6,836 bases of DNA, taken from NCBI GenBank assembly GCA_012799755.1, contig JAAZKQ010000658.1, positions 1 through 6,836 on the forward strand, read 5' to 3'. Position 1 is the stretch's first letter; each line of letters begins with the position of its first letter. The stretch comes from Lentisphaerota bacterium (GTDB lineage: Bacteria; Verrucomicrobiota; Lentisphaeria; Oligosphaerales; Oligosphaeraceae). Of this stretch, positions 1-4,552 are shown one piece after another. Under the pieces are notes generated by a model. The model was not told the DNA's origin and made no database searches. It saw nothing but the letters and a program-made list of their open reading frames with translations. A program made the translations under genes and the position numbers.

Positions 1-783
1 CTCGCCCGCCTCAGCCGACGCCTGGCGCCCGTCATGCTCCGCCGCACCAAGGAACAGGTGGCCACCGAACTGCCGCCGCGTATCGAAGAAGTCCTTCGCG
101 TTGAAATGCACCCCGAGCAACTCGAACTCTACAACCGCGCGCTGCTCTTCGCCCGGGAGAAACTCCACGAACACGGCGCCGCCCATGTATTGGCCTCACT
201 CACCCGCCTGCGGCAAATCTGCTGCCACGCCGAACTGATGCGCAAAGCGCCCAGCGAAACACCCTCGGCAAAACTCGACTTGCTCCTTGAGCACCTGCAA
301 GAACTCCATGGCAGCGGCCATTCCGCGCTGGTCTTCAGTCAATTCACGTCCATGCTCGATATCATCGCCCGCGAGCTGGATAAACTGGCCATGCCCTACT
401 ACGTCATCACCGGCGAAACACCGGTGGAGCAGCGCGCCAAACGCGTCGAAGACTTCAGCTCTTCACCGGAACCGGCGGTATTCCTCCTCAGCCTCAAGGC
501 CGCCGGCACGGGCCTGACCCTTACCAAGGCCGACTATGTCTTCCTCTATGACCCCTGGTGGAACCCCGCCGTTGAACGCCAGGCCATTGACCGCACACAC
601 CGTATCGGCCAGGATAAAACCGTCATCGCCTATAAACTTATCGCCCAGGATTCCGTCGAGGAAAAAGTCCTCGCCCTCGTGGAAAAAAAGCGCGAACTGT
701 TCAACGCCGTCATGGATGGCGCCCGGGAACAGGCCGCCATCAGCCGCCTCAGCCTCGCCGAACTCAAGGAACTGCTACGCTGA
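1..783 (+). CDS. SNF2/Swi2-family ATPase, C-terminal helicase part (5' truncated)
   Basis: The frame is open from base 1, so the gene enters from the left and only about 260 C-terminal residues are visible; the first in-frame ATG at 34 is internal. Numbering from base 1, the segment opens with the SNF2 linker (LRRTKEQVATELPPR), followed by a TRLRQICCH motif near residue 70. The second RecA-like lobe shows SALVFSQFTSMLD (about 108-120, motif IV), LKAAGTGLTLTKAD (motif V) and DPWWNPAVERQAIDRTHRIGQ ending near 204, whose Q..DR.HRIGQ is SNF2 motif VI. A short tail (EEKVLALVEKKRELF) ends in TGA. Family members are dsDNA translocases that remodel protein-DNA complexes. Bacterial ones (RapA/HepA-like and others) vary in partners, so no specific role is claimed. 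The DEAH lobe and any N-terminal SWIM or zinc domain lie outside the window. The next gene starts 98 bases on, with no clear terminator between. Confidence 0.95.
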   Translation, partial: LARLSRRLAPVMLRRTKEQVATELPPRIEEVLRVEMHPEQLELYNRALLFAREKLHEHGAAHVLASLTRLRQICCHAELMRKAPSETPSAKLDLLLEHLQELHGSGHSALVFSQFTSMLDIIARELDKLAMPYYVITGETPVEQRAKRVEDFSSSPEPAVFLLSLKAAGTGLTLTKADYVFLYDPWWNPAVERQAIDRTHRIGQDKTVIAYKLIAQDSVEEKVLALVEKKRELFNAVMDGAREQAAISRLSLAELKELLR

Positions 784-868
784 AATCATTGCCGTCGGAC
801 AACCCCCATCGGCATAAACACGTGTATCTTATGCTGCCGTCCTGCACCCGCAGTCACGCACATAAACT

Positions 869-873
869 AGGAG
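869..873 (+). promoter_or_regulatory. Shine-Dalgarno that sets the start of the YkgJ-GT gene
   Basis: AGGAG lies 8 bases before the ATG at 882. The reading frame is open back to an ATG at 789, but that start has no such site and would add 31 residues unlike any YkgJ N-terminus. With the start at 882, the conserved FVCKCCGTCC motif begins at residue 8, as usual for YkgJ proteins. The same AGGAG-8-ATG arrangement precedes the next gene at 2324. Confidence 0.8.
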
Positions 874-881
874 TTGTCGTC

Positions 882-2297
882 ATGACATCCGAACCCATTC
901 CCTTCGTCTGCAAATGCTGCGGCACCTGCTGCCGCTGGCCGGGCATTGTCCGCGTTAGCGATGACGACATTCGCGCCATTGCCGCATATCTCGACATGAA
1001 AGAGGAAGATTTCCGCGCAGAGTACACACGCGCCTTCCCCGGTTGCTCGACACTTATTCTCACGGAAGCCCCCGACGGCGCCTGCATCTTTATTGATGAA
1101 ACAAATCGCTGCCGCATCAACCCCGTCAAACCCGGGCAGTGCCGGGGCTTTCCGGAAAAATGGAGCGCGCCGCCGGAGTATATGCAACTCTGCGCCGGCT
1201 TCCGTGCCCAGGCGGCAGCAAAGAAACGTCGGCAGGCGCCCGCCATCCCCTGCGGCATCAGCCATGTGCACGTCCTTGGCCATCCCCTCCTGCCTCTCTC
1301 GGTCGAGGACGCCCCGGCAAATGCCCAAGTCTTCAACTGCCATAACTTCTGCCTGCTCCTTGATTACCTGGGCATTCCCTTCACCTACTACGGCGTCAGT
1401 GGCTCGCAGTTGCCCGGCGGCAAGGGCAGCTTCGCCGACTGCGGCAAACCCACCGGCTCCTGGAAATACGGCAACCGCTGGCACCAGACCTACACCAAAC
1501 GCCTCAACCGGCAACTCGCCAAGCAGCTCGGCAAGGCCGCCCAGCCGGAAATCCTCTGCTCCCTCTATGGCGCCGCTCAAGCCGATATTGATCCCGCCGG
1601 CCGTCCTGTCATCGAGCCCCTCCTCGGCTATGACCACTGCTGGACCCCCTATCGCGTCTTCCCCTCCTACGCCCACCAGCATACCATCTATGCCAAACAG
1701 GAAGAATTCACCCGAAAAAACCGCTTTTTCGATACGGTCATCCCCCACTTCGTCAACGCCGACGACTACTGGATAGCCGCCCACAGCGACGACTATCTGC
1801 TCTACCTCGGTCGCAATGCCGCCGACAAGGGCGTTGACCTCGCCCGCCAATGCGCCGACGCCTGCAAACTGCCCATCCATTGTATACACGACAATTGTTT
1901 CGGCGCTGATAAAACCGAGATTATCGCCCGCGCCCGCGCCGTGCTCATGCCCACCCTCTACGTCGAACCCTTCGGCTACGTCGCCATCGAAGCCCAATTC
2001 TGCGGCACGCCCATCATCACCACCGACTGGGGCGCCTTCAGCGAAACCGTCACCCACGGCGTCACCGGCTTCCGCTGCCGCACCGCCGCCGAATTCAACC
2101 GCGCCGTCGCCCTCGCGCCGACGCTTGACCGCCAAGCCATCCGCAAACACGCCTGTGACCACTACAGCATCGAGGCCGTCGCCCCCGCTTACGCCGCATA
2201 TTTCGATTTCGTCTGGAATGTTCACAATAATGGTGGATATTATGCCGAGGACGCCATCAGAGACCCGCGACAATGGGGCAACAGCCCATTCGCATAG
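882..2297 (+). CDS. YkgJ-type Cys-cluster domain fused to a GT4-family glycosyltransferase
   Basis: 471 residues from the ATG at 882. Residues about 1-110 are a YkgJ-type (zinc/iron-chelating CxxCxxCC) domain: C10, C12, C13, C16 and C17 in FVCKCCGTCC, then C68, C77 and C87 in the CIF-...-CRINPVKPGQCRGFP block, and C104. From about residue 127 (SHVHVLGHPLLPL) the sequence reads like the start of a stand-alone glycosyltransferase and runs to the end. The GT-B C-lobe is clear: YLGRNAADKGVDLA (308-321, with the R311/K316 donor-phosphate pair) and EPFGYVAIE (E362 and E370, the EX7E motif), followed by GTPIITTDWGAFSETV. Family knowledge: GT4 enzymes are retaining transferases using nucleotide-sugar donors; YkgJ domains are presumed metal or Fe-S binders of unknown biochemistry. 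The sugar donor and acceptor cannot be told. No signal peptide or membrane segment is seen, so it is probably cytoplasmic. The frame is continuous with uniform codon use, so the fusion looks genuine. It is followed 26 bases later by the small repeat protein and is probably co-transcribed with it. Confidence 0.88.
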   Translation: MTSEPIPFVCKCCGTCCRWPGIVRVSDDDIRAIAAYLDMKEEDFRAEYTRAFPGCSTLILTEAPDGACIFIDETNRCRINPVKPGQCRGFPEKWSAPPEYMQLCAGFRAQAAAKKRRQAPAIPCGISHVHVLGHPLLPLSVEDAPANAQVFNCHNFCLLLDYLGIPFTYYGVSGSQLPGGKGSFADCGKPTGSWKYGNRWHQTYTKRLNRQLAKQLGKAAQPEILCSLYGAAQADIDPAGRPVIEPLLGYDHCWTPYRVFPSYAHQHTIYAKQEEFTRKNRFFDTVIPHFVNADDYWIAAHSDDYLLYLGRNAADKGVDLARQCADACKLPIHCIHDNCFGADKTEIIARARAVLMPTLYVEPFGYVAIEAQFCGTPIITTDWGAFSETVTHGVTGFRCRTAAEFNRAVALAPTLDRQAIRKHACDHYSIEAVAPAYAAYFDFVWNVHNNGGYYAEDAIRDPRQWGNSPFA

Positions 2298-2323
2298 CAA
2301 ATCGTGACATAGGAGTGAAGCAA

Positions 2324-2587
2324 ATGGCTACTTCCCGCAGCAAGAAACAAAACGACGATTTCCTGTTTGGAGCCGATGAAAAAGCCAGCCGCCGCAGACG
2401 CGTCGCGGCGCCCACCGCCCCCGTGGCCGGCCCCTCCGGCCCGGCGATGTCCGGTGGCCCCAGCGGCCCGGCCATGTCCGGCGGTCCCAGCGGCCCGGCC
2501 ATGTCCGGCACCCCCGGCAAAGTCGCCCCCCCGAAACGCCGTCGCCGCGCCGTAGACGAAGATACCCTCAAGCAACTCTACGGCTGA
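2324..2587 (+). CDS. Small basic low-complexity protein with three GPSGPAMSG repeats
   Basis: 87 residues. The start at 2324 is chosen because AGGAG (2311-2315) sits 8 bases upstream; the frame is open to an ATG at 2273, but that overlaps the previous gene and lacks a site. Layout: a charged head (ATSRSKKQNDDFLFGADEK), a basic patch (SRRRR, 22-26), an Ala/Pro linker, three exact copies of GPSGPAMSG at 36-62, a second basic patch (KRRRR, 71-75) and a conserved-looking acidic/hydrophobic tail (AVDEDTLKQLYG). It has no cysteines, signal peptide or membrane segment. The symmetry of two Arg clusters around a flexible Gly/Pro/Ser hinge suggests a disordered linker or nucleic-acid-binding or scaffolding peptide, but that is inference; I do not recognise the family. 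It lies 26 bases after the YkgJ-GT gene and directly before a terminator, so it is the last gene of that transcript. The codon-level start and stop, ribosome site and terminator position all support a real gene. Confidence 0.75.
   Translation: MATSRSKKQNDDFLFGADEKASRRRRVAAPTAPVAGPSGPAMSGGPSGPAMSGGPSGPAMSGTPGKVAPPKRRRRAVDEDTLKQLYG
2429..2509 (+). repeat. 3 x 27-bp in-frame tandem repeat
   Basis: Three consecutive 27-base units (2429-2455, 2456-2482, 2483-2509) encode GPSGPAMSG three times. Units 2 and 3 differ by one silent base, and unit 1 by a few silent bases including TCC/AGC serine codons. The length is a multiple of three and the amino acids are fully kept, so the repeat is under protein-level constraint or very recent. 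Copy number may vary between strains. Confidence 0.9.
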
Positions 2588-2633
2588 ACCAAGCCAAGCC
2601 GGATGCAAACCGGCAACAACTGCAATTTTTTCC

Positions 2634-2671
2634 AGCGGGCAGGTACCTATATGGTCCTGCCCGCTTTTTTT
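2634..2671 (+). terminator. Rho-independent terminator after the YkgJ-GT / small-protein unit
   Basis: A perfect 10-bp stem, AGCGGGCAGG (2634-2643) against CCTGCCCGCT (2656-2665), can be extended inward by ACC/GGT around a TATAT loop with one bulged T. It is followed directly by a run of seven T (2665-2671). It starts 46 bases after the stop at 2587, a textbook intrinsic terminator for + strand transcription. Confidence 0.93.
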
Positions 2672-3140
2672 CCGATATAATTTTCACCAATAGTGCCGTG
2701 GTTTTTGTACAGGGTTCATGCATGGCTAGAGAGCAAAATCACGCATCTTCCCGGTTTTATGAAAACAGTGGGCTCTATGCGCAGGAACTGAGCTGTTGCT
2801 TCTTTAACACCATTGCAGGCAATTCATAAATTTCATTAAAAGTCCCTGTCGCAGGCGCTTCCCACAATAAGCGAGACAACGTTGTCCCTCTGCCAATACT
2901 TATTATTTTGTACATGCAATAAATGCTATTTTTGTTCTTTTCACAAAACCGGGAAGAACCACTTTTCATAGCAGAGGGCGGCTCCAGGCGACTTGCATGC
3001 ACCTGAAAAACGCCTATGGTTATGGACGACTGAGCCGCCGGCAACACCCAGCACGTCACCAGTCCGCAGCGAAACCAGGCTACTCATCTTTCCCTTGTCT
3101 CAGGTAATGGCACCCTCACCCTAAACCAAGGACCGACACC
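2672..3140. other. AT-richer intergenic region without a convincing gene
   Basis: About 470 bases whose composition is visibly lower in GC than the genes on either side. It contains a perfect TATAAT at 2676-2681, just past the terminator but with no good -35 partner, a 20-nt inverted repeat (2746-2765 and 2938-2957), a 12-bp palindrome GACAACGTTGTC (2875-2886), and a weak hairpin CGCTT/AAGCG (2856-2860, 2869-2873). The promoter of the aminotransferase gene at 3141 should lie here; TTGCAT (2993) and TATGGT (3015), 16 bases apart, are the best but weak candidate. The only long minus-strand frame (2775-3059) starts with GTG, has no ribosome site and resembles nothing I know. Confidence 0.6.
2746..2957. 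repeat. 20-nt inverted repeat enclosing 172 bases
   Basis: The left arm 2746-2765 and the reverse complement of the right arm 2938-2957 agree at 19 of 20 bases; the single difference pairs A2759 with C2944. The arms contain a CCCGG core flanked by TTTT/AAAA runs. They enclose 172 AT-rich bases with the 12-bp palindrome inside. This could be the ends of a small degenerate mobile element, the closing stem of a non-coding RNA, or paired binding sites. The sequence alone does not decide. Confidence 0.7.
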
Positions 3141-4331
3141 ATGATGACCCAAGCCGACATCCAGCAAGCCTTGCAAAAACGTCCCGCAACAACTTGGCGT
3201 TCCGAACCGCTGCTGGGCAGCATCTATGGACAGGAGGAAATAGACGCGGCAGTCGCCGCCATCCGCGAAGCCATGGATGTCAGCAAGGGCTTCGGCTTTT
3301 CGGCATCACCCATCCCTGAGTTCGAACGCGCCTTCGCTGACTACACCGGCACGGCTGACGCCGTCGCCGTCAACAGCGCCGGCCCAGGCATTGACATCGT
3401 CATGCGGGCACTCAAACTGCAGCCGGGCGACGAAGTCATCGTGCCGTCCATCAACTACCCTGCCGCGCCGCTGGCCGTGCTGGGCGCCGGCGGCAAGGTC
3501 GTCTGGGGCGAAGCCGACCCCGTCACCTATATGCTCGACCCCGCCGACGTCGAACGCAAAATCACCAATCGCACCCGCGCCATCTTCCCCGTGCATATCC
3601 ACGGCCTCAGCGCCCCCATGGATGATTATCTGGCCATCGCCGAAAAACATCCCCACCCCGTATACGGGCCGCCAAAAGTCGTCGGCGACGCCGCTCGCGC
3701 CTGCGGTGGCTCCTATCGCGGCACGAAGATCGGCAAGAAAGGCTGGGCGACCATCTACTCCTTCCACACCATGAAGAACATGACCACCCTCGGCGAAGGC
3801 GGCATGATTGTCACCGATGACCTCGAATTGGCCAACTACGCGCGCTCTGTGCGCATGTACGGCAGCGCCGTCGAAGCTTGGGGCACCTCCAACGTCATGA
3901 CCAAAGTGCAGGCCGCCGTCGGCCTCGTCCAGCTGAGCAAGCTGGACAGCTTCATTGCCGCCCGCCGCCGTGTCGCTCAGGAACGCAATCAGCTCTTGCA
4001 GGGACTGCCCGGCGTCACCTTGCCGCCCGAACCCGCTGATTGCGAACACAGCTACTACCTCTATACCGTTACCCTGAAGGATGAATGGGCCGGCGAAAAG
4101 CGCAATCAACTCATCAAAATGATGAACGATGACTACGGCATCGGCTGTGTCGTCGCCAACCCGCCATGCTATATGGCACGACGCCTCCTCGCCGAAAACT
4201 TCGGCAAGACCACACCGCTCTCCGAAGCCTACGCAGCGAAAATGGTCAGCATCTCCCTCCATCCCAGCATGACCAGCGACGACAACAGGTACATTGCCGC
4301 CGCTTTCATCACCTGCACCCAAAAACTCTGA
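3141..4331 (+). CDS. DegT/DnrJ/EryC1/StrS-family PLP aminotransferase
   Basis: 396 residues, the full family length. AAGGA (3128-3132) sits 8 bases before the ATG at 3141; a second ATG follows directly at 3144. Fold type I aminotransferase motifs are in order: LKLQPGDEVIVPSINYPAAPLAVLGAGGKVVWGEADPVTYMLDP split over about 91-134, FPVHIHGLSAPMD (about 152-164), VVGDAARACGG with D183 expected to contact the PLP pyridine nitrogen, and SFHTMKNMTTLGEGGMIVTDD with K212 as the Schiff-base lysine. The usual NSGTAAL phosphate-loop segment reads NSAGPGID (78-85), a variant I associate with a planctomycete-type subgroup. Family members transaminate keto-sugar nucleotides, typically with glutamate as donor, to make amino sugars for glycans, antibiotics or cell-surface polymers. 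The substrate here is unknown. Cytoplasmic. It is separated from the preceding unit by a terminator and from the glycosidase by a repeat-filled 221-base gap. Confidence 0.92.
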   Translation: MMTQADIQQALQKRPATTWRSEPLLGSIYGQEEIDAAVAAIREAMDVSKGFGFSASPIPEFERAFADYTGTADAVAVNSAGPGIDIVMRALKLQPGDEVIVPSINYPAAPLAVLGAGGKVVWGEADPVTYMLDPADVERKITNRTRAIFPVHIHGLSAPMDDYLAIAEKHPHPVYGPPKVVGDAARACGGSYRGTKIGKKGWATIYSFHTMKNMTTLGEGGMIVTDDLELANYARSVRMYGSAVEAWGTSNVMTKVQAAVGLVQLSKLDSFIAARRRVAQERNQLLQGLPGVTLPPEPADCEHSYYLYTVTLKDEWAGEKRNQLIKMMNDDYGIGCVVANPPCYMARRLLAENFGKTTPLSEAYAAKMVSISLHPSMTSDDNRYIAAAFITCTQKL

Positions 4332-4356
4332 GCCGATTGAGCCGGACTGATCAAAC

Positions 4357-4406
4357 CGTGATCACGAGAAAAATGATCCGCCTGATCCGTCCGGCCAAGT
4401 GGCCGG
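4357..4406. other. Palindrome and hairpin before the 9-bp array
   Basis: CGTGATCACG (4357-4366) is a perfect 10-bp palindrome centred on GATC. Further on, CCGGCC (4391-4396), loop AAGT, GGCCGG (4401-4406) forms a perfect 6-bp hairpin. There is no T-run after it, so it is not a standard intrinsic terminator, although it could contribute to ending the aminotransferase transcript. It interrupts the 9-bp repeats and shifts their phase. Confidence 0.5.
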
Positions 4407-4413
4407 CGCCGCC

Positions 4414-4494
4414 CGATCCGCCCGATCCGCCTGATCCGCCTGATCCGCCTGATCCGCCTGATCCGCCTGATCCGCCTGATCCGTCCGATCCGCC
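4414..4494. repeat. 9-bp tandem array (NGATCCGCC)9, GATC-rich
   Basis: Nine back-to-back 9-base units. The first two and the last are CGATCCGCC, five central units (4432-4476) are identical TGATCCGCC, and the eighth is TGATCCGTC; a partial CGATCA follows. Two further units lie at 4374-4391, and degenerate 9-base steps reach back to the aminotransferase stop codon (TGAGCCGAT, TGAGCCGGA from 4329). Each unit carries a GATC, so GATC sites recur every 9 bases. The array ends 58 bases before the glycosidase start codon, placing it in that gene's promoter or leader. Open frames through it encode only PPD or RIR repeats and lack start signals. Confidence 0.95.
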
Positions 4495-4541
4495 CGATCA
4501 AACAACCCGAACAAAAAAACGCTCAAGCAGCAGCCTTTCAT

Positions 4542-4546
4542 AGGAG
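4542..4546 (+). promoter_or_regulatory. Shine-Dalgarno for the GH129 gene
   Basis: AGGAG followed by six A/T-only bases (AAAATA less the overlap) and then ATG at 4553. It favours this start over the in-frame ATG codons at 4571 and 4574, which give the shorter start MMVHIDN. Confidence 0.75.
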
Positions 4547-4552
4547 AAAATA

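Noticed and set aside
789..881. Longer N-terminus for the YkgJ-GT gene starting at ATG 789
   Set aside because: No ribosome site before 789, and the extra 31 residues are unlike YkgJ N-termini. AGGAG 8 bases before 882 fits the shorter start.
1266..2297. Separate glycosyltransferase gene starting at GTG 1266 (VHVLGHPLLPL)
   Set aside because: The sequence looks like a natural GT start, but no Shine-Dalgarno precedes it and the frame is continuous with the YkgJ part, so a fusion is preferred. Internal initiation is not excluded.
867..2300. 477-residue open frame on the minus strand
   Set aside because: Shadow of the + strand gene in GC-rich DNA: Gly/Val/Ala-rich with no domain pattern, while the + strand frame has clear motifs.
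2993..3020. Promoter TTGCAT-16-TATGGT for the aminotransferase
   Set aside because: Only about half of each hexamer matches consensus and it lies over 100 bases from the start codon. It is mentioned only as the best weak candidate.
2775..3059. 94-residue minus-strand frame in the intergenic region
   Set aside because: GTG start without a ribosome site, no recognisable family, and it runs through the inverted repeat.
4391..4406. Intrinsic terminator of the aminotransferase gene
   Set aside because: A perfect hairpin, but no T-run follows.
4374..4494. Possible CRISPR array
   Set aside because: Units are 9 bases, contiguous and without spacers.
4166..4543. Frames encoding PPDPPD (+) and RIRRIRR (-) repeats
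   Set aside because: They arise from the 9-bp array, overlap the aminotransferase gene and lack start signals.
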